Shown here: piece by piece, positions 1 through 5,984 of the stretch | Layout of the letters: the number at the start of each line of letters is the position of its first letter | Position numbering within the stretch: the first letter of the stretch is position 1 | Assembly (NCBI GenBank): GCA_030635835.1 | Contig: DAOVYB010000062.1 | Span: 1-7,991 of the forward strand | DNA from: Gammaproteobacteria bacterium | Lineage (GTDB): Bacteria; Pseudomonadota; Gammaproteobacteria; UBA6429 | DNA: 7,991 nucleotides | Direction: 5' to 3' | Notes under the pieces: model-generated | Seen by the model: the letters and a program-made list of their open reading frames with translations, nothing else | Told to the model about the DNA's origin: nothing | The model's database searches: none | Position numbers and translations under genes: made by a program

Positions 1-126
1 CTGAATTGTTTTACGGCTCACATAAAAATTAGAAAAGAGTGGCTTTCTTTCATGTGTAACCATTGTTACAAAATAAATTTGACCTTCTTCAGAATAACGT
101 CCTTTTCGCAATTCATTAAAACTCAT
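1..126 (-). CDS. REP-associated tyrosine transposase (RAYT), N-terminal fragment
   Basis: Minus-strand reading frame of 42 codons, open to the window edge, starting at ATG 126-124 after an AAAGGAA ribosome site (minus strand of 134-140, 7 bases away). The peptide begins MSFNELRKGRYSEEGQ and continues IYFVTMVTHERKPLF. This is the usual opening of IS200-like Y1 transposases of the RAYT/TnpA-REP group: a short basic lead, then a beta strand of the Y-FVT-VT type, then R-PLF. The catalytic HUH motif and tyrosine would lie beyond the window. Known members are single-copy domesticated nucleases that recognise REP palindromes with a 5' GTAG, and such palindromes lie directly upstream (151-314), which supports the call. 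What is visible is intact. Whether the whole gene is intact cannot be seen. Confidence 0.8.
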   Translation of the reverse strand, partial: MSFNELRKGRYSEEGQIYFVTMVTHERKPLFSNFYVSRKTIQ

Positions 127-150
127 CCTTAAGTTCCTTTTTTAAATTTT

Positions 151-173
151 GTCGGCCTTAAAATCCAACCTAC
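151..173 (-). repeat. Degenerate REP palindrome (hybrid arms)
   Basis: The left arm is GTCGGCC, as in the two REPs that follow. The right arm is CCAACCTAC, identical to the right arm of the hairpin at 5878-5911. The arms no longer pair well (C-to-A change), so it is probably a decayed or recombined REP. The GTAG head is on the minus strand. Confidence 0.6.
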
Positions 174-189
174 CAACACTCGCTTTTCT

Positions 190-212
190 GTAGGTCGGCT
201 CTTCAGGCCGAC
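190..212 (+). repeat. REP palindrome, GTAG head on plus strand
   Basis: Head GTAG at 190-193, then stem GTCGGC (194-199), a seven-base loop TCTTCAG, and GCCGAC (207-212). A GTAG tetranucleotide next to a GC-rich palindrome is the diagnostic form of REP elements mobilised by RAYT proteins, and a RAYT gene starts 64 bases away. It forms an inverted pair with the copy at 293-314. Confidence 0.85.
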
Positions 213-258
213 GCAGTATTAGAAACATCAACCTTTATTCTCGAATACTCTGCCTCTT

Positions 259-282
259 AACGATAAGTTATATAACTTCGTT
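259..282. repeat. AT-rich palindrome between the inverted REPs
   Basis: A perfect 14-base palindrome AAGTTATATAACTT (265-278) is flanked by AACG (259-262) and CGTT (279-282), giving an imperfect hairpin with a two-base bulge. It lies in the spacer between the REP copies at 190-212 and 293-314 and is probably part of the same REPIN-like unit. Confidence 0.5.
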
Positions 283-292
283 ATACCTCATC

Positions 293-314
293 GTCGGCCT
301 GAAGGCCGACCTAC
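293..314 (-). repeat. REP palindrome, GTAG head on minus strand
   Basis: GTCGGCC (293-299), a TGAA loop and GGCCGAC (304-310) form a perfect stem, followed by CTAC (311-314), the complement of the GTAG head. It lies 7 bases past the hyuB stop codon and could act as that gene's 3' stabilising hairpin. No other terminator is visible for hyuB. Confidence 0.85.
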
Positions 315-321
315 AAGAGAT

Positions 322-1887
322 CTACAGTTTTGTTCCCCAACCACCACCACCGGGGGTTTTGATGGTTAAGCAATCACCCGCTTTAACATCAATACATACC
401 TTTGGCTTTAATGTTTGATCGTTTAATAAATTCTGACCACTTTCACCTGCTGAGGCATTATTTACACCCCAGGGTTGATGATGTCTTCGTTCTGTTAATA
501 GCGTAACATTGGCTGGTTTTAAAAATTCAAACTCTCGTACAAGTCCGTCACCACCTTTATTCAAACCTTCTCCACCAGAATGTTTTCTTATGGCGTATTG
601 TTTTATACGCACGGGGTAACTTGTTTCCATTACTTCGATGGGAGTATTTCGTGTGTTAGTCATATGCGTTTGCACGGCATCTAAACCTTGCCCCGTTGAG
701 CTCGCCCCCATGCCACCACCAATAGTTTCGTAATAATCCCATGCTTTATTATTATCAGCTTCATAATAATCCCAGTTATCGTTAATAGATCCCATGGCAA
801 GATTATTCATACTGCCATGACTTGCAGCAGGAATTTTTTCGGGTAAGGCTTGTACTAACGCCCCCATGACAACATCAACAATACGGGTACTGGTTTCGAC
901 ATTTCCTGCTGCAACCGCGGCAGGTCGTTTAGCGTTGAGTAAACAGCCTTCTGGTGCAGTGATGGTTATTGGCCGAAAGCTACCTGCACATGCCGGGGTT
1001 TGTTTAGGCATTAAGCAGCGAAAAACATAATACACCGCAGCGGCCGCAACAGATAATGGGCAATTAATATTACCCTCGGTCTGCCCGGTCGTTCCTGCAA
1101 AATCTACACTGACATTATGTGCTTTAATATTAATTATCGCTGCAATTTTTAAATCAACATTTCCTAAGCCATCATCATCCATCACATCGGCAAATTGATA
1201 TTCCCCATCCGGAATATCATTAATCACACTTCGCGCTAAACGCTCACCGTAGTCATTAAGTTCTGATAATGCGGTTAAGAAATTAGACTCACCCAGTGAT
1301 TGCATTAAAGACTGTAAACGATCTGCACCGGTGTGATTGGCACTGACTTGTGCTGAGAAATCACCTTTACCTGCATGGCCACTGCGAATTGAACTAAGAA
1401 TCTCAGCCATGAATACTTCATCCATTTTGCCTTGTTCAATTAAATGTGTGGGAGGAATCACCAGCCCTTCTTCATCCAGGCTTTTTGATAATGGCATTGA
1501 ACCCGGCGAGTCGGCACCAATATCTGCATGGTGTGCACGATTAGCAACAAAGGCCAGCAATTTACCTTCAAGGTAAACCGGTGCGATCAAAGTAATGTCG
1601 GGTAAATGTGTTCCGCCAAGAAAGGGATCATTCACAATAACCATATCACCTTCATGCCAATTTAACTGACTCACAATATCTTGCATCGCATAGGCCATAC
1701 TGCCTAAATGCACGGGAATATGAGCCGCTTGCGCACAAAGCTCACCTTCGGCATTAAATACTGCACAGGAAAAATCGAGACGATCACGAATATTTGGAGA
1801 AAAAGCGGCTCGCTGTAATACCGCGCCCATTTCATCACAAACGGCATCCAGACGACTGGTAAAAAGGCTTAGTTCAATACTATTCAA
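322..1887 (-). CDS. hyuB: HyuB-family hydantoinase/5-oxoprolinase beta subunit
   Basis: A 521-residue protein of normal length for the hydantoinase B/oxoprolinase family, whose members open cyclic amides such as N-methylhydantoin or 5-oxoproline, usually using ATP and together with a HyuA subunit. Family landmarks include the N-terminus EMGAVLQRAAFSPNIRDRLDFS (around residues 19-40), NDPFLGGTHLPD (86-97), NRAHHADIG (116-124), RKHSGGEGLNKGGDG (434-448) and the C-terminal PGGGGWG (512-518). The start is TTG (1887-1885): it is the only ATG/GTG/TTG between an upstream in-frame stop near 1941 and the conserved region, and it gives the expected N-terminus. No good ribosome site precedes it. No hyuA is in the window; the gene is followed by REPs and a RAYT, and a divergent membrane protein lies upstream. 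Substrate is unknown. The codons for residues 372-387 contain a WDYYE duplication. Confidence 0.9.
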   Translation of the reverse strand: MNSIELSLFTSRLDAVCDEMGAVLQRAAFSPNIRDRLDFSCAVFNAEGELCAQAAHIPVHLGSMAYAMQDIVSQLNWHEGDMVIVNDPFLGGTHLPDITLIAPVYLEGKLLAFVANRAHHADIGADSPGSMPLSKSLDEEGLVIPPTHLIEQGKMDEVFMAEILSSIRSGHAGKGDFSAQVSANHTGADRLQSLMQSLGESNFLTALSELNDYGERLARSVINDIPDGEYQFADVMDDDGLGNVDLKIAAIINIKAHNVSVDFAGTTGQTEGNINCPLSVAAAAVYYVFRCLMPKQTPACAGSFRPITITAPEGCLLNAKRPAAVAAGNVETSTRIVDVVMGALVQALPEKIPAASHGSMNNLAMGSINDNWDYYEADNNKAWDYYETIGGGMGASSTGQGLDAVQTHMTNTRNTPIEVMETSYPVRIKQYAIRKHSGGEGLNKGGDGLVREFEFLKPANVTLLTERRHHQPWGVNNASAGESGQNLLNDQTLKPKVCIDVKAGDCLTIKTPGGGGWGTKL

Positions 1888-1933
1888 GGTGATATGTTCG
1901 TATTTAAGATTAAAAAGTTTTAATTTTTTAAGG

Positions 1934-1959
1934 GTATTTTAAAAATACACATTGTAGCA
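1934..1959 (-). promoter_or_regulatory. Candidate hyuB promoter with palindrome at the start site
   Basis: On the minus strand TGCTACAAT (1959-1951) is an extended -10 element (TACAAT, five of six to consensus, with upstream TG). No good -35 is seen. The predicted start, near 1944, falls in a perfect inverted repeat GTATTTT-A-AAAATAC (1934-1948), which could be an operator. This is inferred from sequence pattern only. Confidence 0.35.
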
Positions 1960-2028
1960 TTGCTGCTCTATTTCACCCTGACTATTTAACAGACGCCTTT
2001 ATCTATTAAGGGGGGTGCTCAAATCATA

Positions 2029-2092
2029 ATACTGTAGTAAACTACTCGGTAAATATTTTATATAATAAATTTAGCAGAAAAACTTTCGAGGT
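2029..2092 (+). promoter_or_regulatory. Promoter and ribosome site of the PuuD-like gene
   Basis: A perfect -10 TATAAT lies at 2061-2066 and a ribosome site GAGGT at 2088-2092, eight bases before the ATG. The -35 region is poor. An inverted repeat GTAGT-AA-ACTAC (2034-2045) covers it, within a 25-base stretch (2029-2053) that partly resembles an IscR/Rrf2-type site. A weak -35 under a palindrome suggests a regulated promoter. Confidence 0.5.
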
Positions 2093-2100
2093 ACTCTCAC

Positions 2101-2676
2101 ATGAATCCATTAACGTCTATTAAAGGCACTATCATCACTGGTTTTATTTTAGCTGGTATTTTCGGTGCCGGTATGTCCGGTTTTACCGCACTTAATCTTG
2201 AAGTATGGCTTCACGTATTAGCTGGCATAGTTTGGATAGGTTTACTTTACTACTTCAACTTCGTTCAAGTTCCTGGTGTTGGCGCGGCATTAGCAGATTC
2301 AGATGGCCCAGGTCCTGCTGCAATCAATAAATATGTTGCTCCAACTGCTTTACTCTGGTTTCGTTGGGCAGCAGTAGTTACCTGGTTAACTGGTGTTGGC
2401 GCCTTAGAAAGTTTAGGTGGAGCAATGTCAGCATTTACTTTCTCTGCTGGTATGGAAGTTATCGGCCTTGGTGCATGGTTAGGTACTATCATGTTGTTCA
2501 ACGTTTGGGTTCTAATTTGGCCAAACCAACAAAAGATCCTTGGAATGAAAGAAGCAACTGCTGATGAAATTGCTAAAGCAAAATTCGTAGCATTAATGGC
2601 TTCACGTACTAATACAGTACTCTCTATCCCAATGTTATTGTGCATGATCGGTTTTGGACACGGCTTAACTTTCTAA
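2101..2676 (+). CDS. Stand-alone urate-oxidase N-terminal (PuuD-like) membrane protein
   Basis: An integral membrane protein of 191 residues with about five hydrophobic segments (roughly 11-30, 36-57, 82-104, 115-140, 171-189). The order WLHVLAGIVWIG (36-47), LLWFRWAAVVTWLTG (84-98), NVWVLIWPNQQK (134-145) and ASRTNTVLSIPML (167-179) is the pattern of the membrane domain of PuuD, the cytochrome-linked urate hydroxylase. PuuD proteins normally end in a cytochrome c domain; here no CXXCH is present and the frame stops after the membrane part, so this is the domain alone. Its function in that form is not established, and electron transfer or small-molecule oxidation in the inner membrane is inference. 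The start is well set by GAGGT eight bases upstream. It is transcribed alone, divergent from hyuB, and ends at a strong terminator. Confidence 0.8.
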   Translation: MNPLTSIKGTIITGFILAGIFGAGMSGFTALNLEVWLHVLAGIVWIGLLYYFNFVQVPGVGAALADSDGPGPAAINKYVAPTALLWFRWAAVVTWLTGVGALESLGGAMSAFTFSAGMEVIGLGAWLGTIMLFNVWVLIWPNQQKILGMKEATADEIAKAKFVALMASRTNTVLSIPMLLCMIGFGHGLTF

Positions 2677-2694
2677 ATAGAAAGAATTAATCCT

Positions 2695-2743
2695 AAAAAA
2701 CCCGGTCTCCATCCTATTATGGTTTGGAGGCTGGGTTTTTTTT
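2695..2743. terminator. Strong bidirectional intrinsic terminator
   Basis: The 11-base stem CCCGGTCTCCA (2701-2711) pairs with TGGAGGCTGGG (2725-2735) through nine Watson-Crick and two G-U pairs. Six A bases precede it and eight T bases follow, so it can act on both strands. It ends the PuuD-like transcript on the plus strand and could end a minus-strand transcript coming from 2750-2813. Confidence 0.92.
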
Positions 2744-2813
2744 ATGTCTGGCATCCCTGCCTTCCACCTTTCAGGCTCGCTGCATTCATGAAAAATTGCT
2801 CCCGGCAATTTTT
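2695..2813 (-). ncRNA. Candidate small RNA with GGA-loop hairpins
   Basis: Read on the minus strand, this stretch has a hairpin AAAAATTGC-CGGGA-GCAATTTTT (2813-2791), a hairpin GGC-AGGGAT-GCC (2761-2750), and then the terminator, whose loop includes AGGAT (2716-2712). Several GGA trinucleotides lie in about 120 bases, three of them in loops. CAGGGATG matches the core of CsrA/RsmA sites (CARGGAUG). Size, loops and final terminator resemble RsmY/RsmZ/CsrB-type RNAs. No convincing minus-strand promoter or GacA box is seen, and the stretch could instead be a dispersed intergenic repeat. Confidence 0.25.
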
Positions 2814-2891
2814 TATCCGTATTTTTCGGCTAAAAATGAGGCAAAAATTTGCTGAAAAGCCGATCTAGGTCTAAAATTAGCTCTTTCTCGT

Positions 2892-2930
2892 AGGCGGTCC
2901 GTCTTCACAACGGACTGCCTTTTTATTTTT
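2892..2930 (+). terminator. Intrinsic terminator just upstream of argD
   Basis: The stem AGGCGGTCCGT (2892-2902) pairs with ACGGACTGCCT (2910-2920) over 11 pairs with one G-U, loop CTTCACA, followed by TTTTTATTTTT. The gene before it is already closed by the terminator at 2695-2743, so this one either ends a separate short transcript from 2744-2890 or acts as an attenuator. The rest of the 2677-2979 gap holds hairpins but no convincing protein gene. Confidence 0.8.
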
Positions 2931-2931
2931 G

Positions 2932-2961
2932 GTGACACTGTATATTTACAACACGTGTAAT
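2932..2961 (+). promoter_or_regulatory. Candidate argD promoter with operator-like repeat
   Basis: GTGACA (2932-2937) and TGTAAT (2956-2961) each match five of six bases of the sigma-70 boxes and are 18 bases apart. An inverted repeat TTACA-N5-TGTAA (2946-2960) covers the spacer end and the -10. The predicted start near 2968 would leave only about 12 bases before the ATG, with no clear ribosome site. Confidence 0.45.
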
Positions 2962-2979
2962 AAACGGATTTGTAACAAC

Positions 2980-4152
2980 ATGACTGATACATTAATGCAT
3001 AACTATGCTCCACTACCGGTAAACTTTGAAAAAGGTGAAGGTGCAACTCTGTGGGATAGCAAAGGTAAAACTTATCTGGATGCACTTGCTGGCATTGCAG
3101 TCTGTGGTTTAGGCCATGCACACCCTGCTGTCACTAAAGCCATTTGTGAGCAAGCCGGTAAACTGGTTCACACTTCCAATTTATACGGTATTCAGACTCA
3201 ACAAAAACTGGCAGATAAGCTGACTCAATTATCTGATATGGATAATGTATTTTTCAGCAACTCAGGTGCTGAAGCGAATGAAGCCGCGATTAAACTTGCG
3301 CGTCTTTATGGTCACAGTAAAAATATTGATCAACCTGCCATTATCGTTATGGAAGGCAGTTTTCATGGTCGGACCATGGCAACCTTAACCGCAACAGGTA
3401 ACCGGAAAATTCAAGCGGGTTTTGAACCACTCGTTCAGGGTTTTGTTCGTGCGCCTTATAATGATATTGAAGCGATTAAAAATATTGCAAAAAATAATTC
3501 TAATGTTGTTGCAGTTTTAGTTGAACCGATTACCGGTGAAGGTGGAATTAATATTCCCGCAGATGATTACCTAAACCAAATTCGTGAGATTTGTGACGAA
3601 AATAACTGGTTAATGATGTTAGATGAGATTCAAACGGGTATCTGTCGGACAGGTAAATGGTTTGCACATCAACATAACGATATTACGCCAGATGTAATGA
3701 CCTTAGCAAAAGCATTAGGTAATGGTGTGCCGATTGGTGCATGTATAGCGAAAGGCGAAGCGGCTAAATTATTTCAACCCGGTCATCATGGATCCACGTA
3801 TGGTGGCAACCCTTTAGTAACCTCTGCTGCGTTAGCGGTTATTGAAACATGTGAAGAAAATAATCTGGCTGATCGTGCTACAGCACTGAATGAAAAAATC
3901 ATTAATGGCTTTAAAGATAATTTAAAAGACCTTGAAGCAGTTGTTGAAATTCGTAGCAAAGGTTTAATGATTGGTATTCAACTTGACCGGCCTTGTGCAG
4001 AGTTAGTTAAAGCGGGTCTTGATGCAGGTATTTTAATTAATGTTACTGCCGGTGATGTTGTACGGTTATTACCACCACTGATTATTTCAGACGAAGAAGC
4101 TGATCAAATCGTAAAGATGGTTAGTGGTTTAATTCATGATTTCATTGCTTAA
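2980..4152 (+). CDS. argD: Acetylornithine aminotransferase
   Basis: A class III PLP-dependent aminotransferase of 390 residues that converts N-acetylglutamate semialdehyde to N-acetylornithine with glutamate as amino donor, in the cytoplasmic arginine pathway; members often also act in lysine synthesis. Visible landmarks are NSGAEANEAAIKLAR (94-108), GSFHGRT (126-132), VEPITGEGG (181-189), LDEIQTGICRTGK (214-226), the PLP lysine K244 in TLAKALGNG, and HGSTYGGNPL (270-279). The frame is open upstream to a TTG at 2929, but that extension runs through promoter sequence and is not family-like. ATG 2980 gives the normal MTDTLMHNYAPLPV opening; ATG 2995 is possible. It is followed 165 bases later by argF, the order seen in many gammaproteobacteria. 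No clear ARG box (ArgR site) is seen. Confidence 0.95.
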   Translation: MTDTLMHNYAPLPVNFEKGEGATLWDSKGKTYLDALAGIAVCGLGHAHPAVTKAICEQAGKLVHTSNLYGIQTQQKLADKLTQLSDMDNVFFSNSGAEANEAAIKLARLYGHSKNIDQPAIIVMEGSFHGRTMATLTATGNRKIQAGFEPLVQGFVRAPYNDIEAIKNIAKNNSNVVAVLVEPITGEGGINIPADDYLNQIREICDENNWLMMLDEIQTGICRTGKWFAHQHNDITPDVMTLAKALGNGVPIGACIAKGEAAKLFQPGHHGSTYGGNPLVTSAALAVIETCEENNLADRATALNEKIINGFKDNLKDLEAVVEIRSKGLMIGIQLDRPCAELVKAGLDAGILINVTAGDVVRLLPPLIISDEEADQIVKMVSGLIHDFIA

Positions 4153-4317
4153 TATGCTACTAACAAATTAAGACCTATAGGTGCGAATAATACCCTCTGG
4201 TTTTATTTAAAAGTGGGGCGCTATGATTCGAACCTACAGAAAATTACAAATTTAACGATTTATTTTTAAATATAACAAAACAAAATTTAACTCATAAAAA
4301 CTTTTAAGAAGATTACT

Positions 4318-5223
4318 ATGACTCAACATTTTCTGACACTCATGGATTTTGACAAAGCGACATTAAAGCAGCTTGTCAGCCGTGCTATCGAACTTAAAGC
4401 GATACAAAAATCTGGCGAACTTTATGAGCCACTAAAAAACAAAGTATTAGGTATGATTTTTGACAAGTCCTCAACACGTACCCGTGTTTCATTTGAAACC
4501 GGTATGGTGCAATTTGGTGGACATGCTATTTTTCTTTCTCCACGAGATACTCAGTTTGGTCGTGGTGAACCGGTTGCAGATAGTGCGCGCGTTTTATCCC
4601 GTATGGTGGATGCCCTTATGGTAAGAACATTTGATCATGGAATGTTAGAAACATTTGCAGAGTATTCCAATGTACCAGTGATAAATGCGCTAACTGATAT
4701 GTATCATCCTTGTCAGTTACTAGCTGATATGCAAACGTATTATGAACATTGTGGTGATATTGCAGGTAAAACGGTTACCTATATCGGTGATGGCAATAAC
4801 ATGTGCCATTCTTATATGAATGCCGCTCGTCAATATGGTTTTACTTTAAATGTTGCGGTACCGGAAGGTTATGATCCTGACGCAGCTTTATTAGAAGAAA
4901 CAAAAGACTGTGTAAATATTTTCCGAAACCCTTCTGATGCCGCATCAGGCGCCGATATGATCACGACTGATGTCTGGGCAAGCATGGGGCAAGAAGAAGA
5001 ACAAGCCATTCGTGAAAAAGCATTTACAGGTTTCCAGGTAAATGACGATGTAATGGGGCTTGCGAATAAAGATGCCATCTTTATGCATTGTTTACCTGCA
5101 CATCGTGAAGAAGAAGTCAGTGCATCAGTGATTGATGGCCCTCAAAGCGTAGTCTGGGATCAGGCTGAAAATCGTCTTCATGCTCAAAAAGCTTTACTCG
5201 AATTATTAATGACAAAAAAATAA
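4318..5223 (+). CDS. argF: Ornithine carbamoyltransferase
   Basis: An anabolic-type OTCase of 301 residues, close to the usual 300-310. It joins carbamoyl phosphate and ornithine to form citrulline in the cytoplasm, normally as a trimer. The carbamoyl-phosphate motif SSTRTR (51-56), HPCQ (130-133), the ornithine-loop DVWASMG (218-224) and the HCLPAHR signature (257-263) are all intact. The start ATG follows a weak AAGAAG ribosome site (4306-4311). The 165-base leader after argD is very AT-rich, with a palindrome ACCTATAGGT at 4173-4182. There is no terminator between the two genes, so co-transcription with argD, an own promoter, or both are possible. No intrinsic terminator is clear downstream; 5233-5246 is only an AT hairpin. 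Confidence 0.96.
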   Translation: MTQHFLTLMDFDKATLKQLVSRAIELKAIQKSGELYEPLKNKVLGMIFDKSSTRTRVSFETGMVQFGGHAIFLSPRDTQFGRGEPVADSARVLSRMVDALMVRTFDHGMLETFAEYSNVPVINALTDMYHPCQLLADMQTYYEHCGDIAGKTVTYIGDGNNMCHSYMNAARQYGFTLNVAVPEGYDPDAALLEETKDCVNIFRNPSDAASGADMITTDVWASMGQEEEQAIREKAFTGFQVNDDVMGLANKDAIFMHCLPAHREEEVSASVIDGPQSVVWDQAENRLHAQKALLELLMTKK

Positions 5224-5289
5224 GCTGTTTTGTGATTATTTAATCAAATTTTCATTATTGTTTTGTCTTTAATGGACGATATATAAATT

Positions 5290-5850
5290 ATGCTAAAACA
5301 TTTTATTTTATCTTTAATTCTTGTTACCTCTTTAAGCGCACAAGCCGCTGAACTTGAGGATGGCTTTCAGGCTTTTTCAACAGGAAACTATGAACAAGCC
5401 TTACGTCTATGGCTGCCACTGGCAGAAAAAGATAATGCCGATGCACAATATAATTTAGGTATTTTGTATATGAAAGGTCTGGGTGTTGAGAAAAATCTCA
5501 AGACAGCTTTCATTTGGTACAAACGTGCATCCGCTAATGGTCATACCGATGCGATGTATAACCTGGGCACTATGTATAACAAAGGTAAAGTGATTTACCG
5601 TAGCCCTAAAGATGCGAATAAATGGTGGCTTAAAGCCGCTGAACGGGGCAACGCAGCCGCACAGGTTAATATTGCTGGTGACTACGCTTACGGCAGAAAC
5701 CTGGGTAAAGATGTTGATAAAGCCATAAGCTGGTGGAAAAAATCTGCTCAACAAGGTAACAAAGATGCCCGTGCAGCATTACATAAAACCTATTCGGAAG
5801 GTTTATTTGGCATTGCAGTAAACCAGCAAGAAGCTAAACGCTGGAAATAA
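5290..5850 (+). CDS. Exported Sel1/TPR-like repeat protein
   Basis: A 186-residue protein with a Sec signal peptide (MLKHFILSLILVTSLSAQAA, likely cut after about residue 19-20), so probably periplasmic. The mature part is made of Sel1-like repeats of about 36 residues: a TPR-like unit near 26-50, then 51-86 (ADAQYNLGILYMKGLGV), 87-122 (TDAMYNLGTMYNKGK), 123-158 (AAAQVNIAGDYAYG), and a last partial repeat. Sel1 arrays are protein-protein scaffolds; no enzymatic motif is present and the partner cannot be told. It lies 66 bases after argF with only a distant GGA as ribosome site (5274-5276). Relation to the arginine genes is probably only positional. It is followed by a REP-like hairpin. Confidence 0.85.
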   Translation: MLKHFILSLILVTSLSAQAAELEDGFQAFSTGNYEQALRLWLPLAEKDNADAQYNLGILYMKGLGVEKNLKTAFIWYKRASANGHTDAMYNLGTMYNKGKVIYRSPKDANKWWLKAAERGNAAAQVNIAGDYAYGRNLGKDVDKAISWWKKSAQQGNKDARAALHKTYSEGLFGIAVNQQEAKRWK

Positions 5851-5877
5851 TTTATAAACCTCTTACCAATATAAGTT

Positions 5878-5911
5878 GTAGGTTGGTGTTGAGGCACTAC
5901 CCCCAACCTAC
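5878..5911. repeat. REP-like hairpin, GTAGGTTGG type
   Basis: The nine-base arms GTAGGTTGG (5878-5886) and CCAACCTAC (5903-5911) are perfect complements around a 16-base middle. GTAG heads therefore occur on both strands. The first nine bases differ from the REP at 190 by one base (C to T), and the right arm is identical to that of the hybrid copy at 165-173. It has no T-run, so it is a repeat rather than a true terminator, though it may protect the 3' end of the Sel1 transcript. Confidence 0.7.
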
Positions 5912-5963
5912 ACGTATCGCAACTTTATTAACTTACTACTATTGATTCTTGCTCTAACTTTGT

Positions 5964-5984
5964 AAATGAGTTTAGTTCTCATTT
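5964..5984. promoter_or_regulatory. Fur-like palindrome upstream of the iron ABC ATPase
   Basis: A perfect seven-base inverted repeat AAATGAG-TTTAGTT-CTCATTT, centred on 5974. Its inner 15 bases match the 7-1-7 Fur pattern TGATAATnATTATCA at 9 of 14 places, including the outer TGA and TCA. It sits 27 bases before the start of a predicted ferric-iron transport ATPase, where an iron-responsive operator would be expected. TTTAGTTCT is also directly repeated at 5971-5979 and 5982-5990. Confidence 0.35.

Noticed and set aside
272..285. ATAACTTCGTTATA, resembling one arm of a loxP site
   Set aside because: There is one extra base compared with the loxP arm, no second arm and no 8-base spacer. It is better explained as part of the AT palindrome between the REPs.
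1337..1576. 79-codon plus-strand frame inside hyuB
   Set aside because: It lies wholly antisense to a strongly conserved gene, with no ribosome site and no recognisable protein features.
2929..2979. N-terminal extension of ArgD from TTG 2929
   Set aside because: The extra 17 residues are not family-like and run through the best promoter match; ATG 2980 gives the normal ArgD N-terminus.
4213..4237. Minus-strand tRNA T-arm-like stretch with GGTTCGAATC and a GCGCCCCAC tail, possible tRNA remnant or att site
   Set aside because: The T-stem arms do not pair, there is no CCA, and the 5' side on that strand is AT-rich with no cloverleaf. At most a tiny remnant; chance is as likely.
2932..4317. ARG boxes (ArgR sites) before argD or argF
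   Set aside because: I looked for paired TGAAT/ATTCA motifs in both leaders and found none that fit well enough to report.
5233..5246. TGATTA-TT-TAATCA hairpin after argF as a terminator
   Set aside because: The stem is nearly all A/T with a two-base loop and no proper T-run, so it is too weak for an intrinsic terminator.
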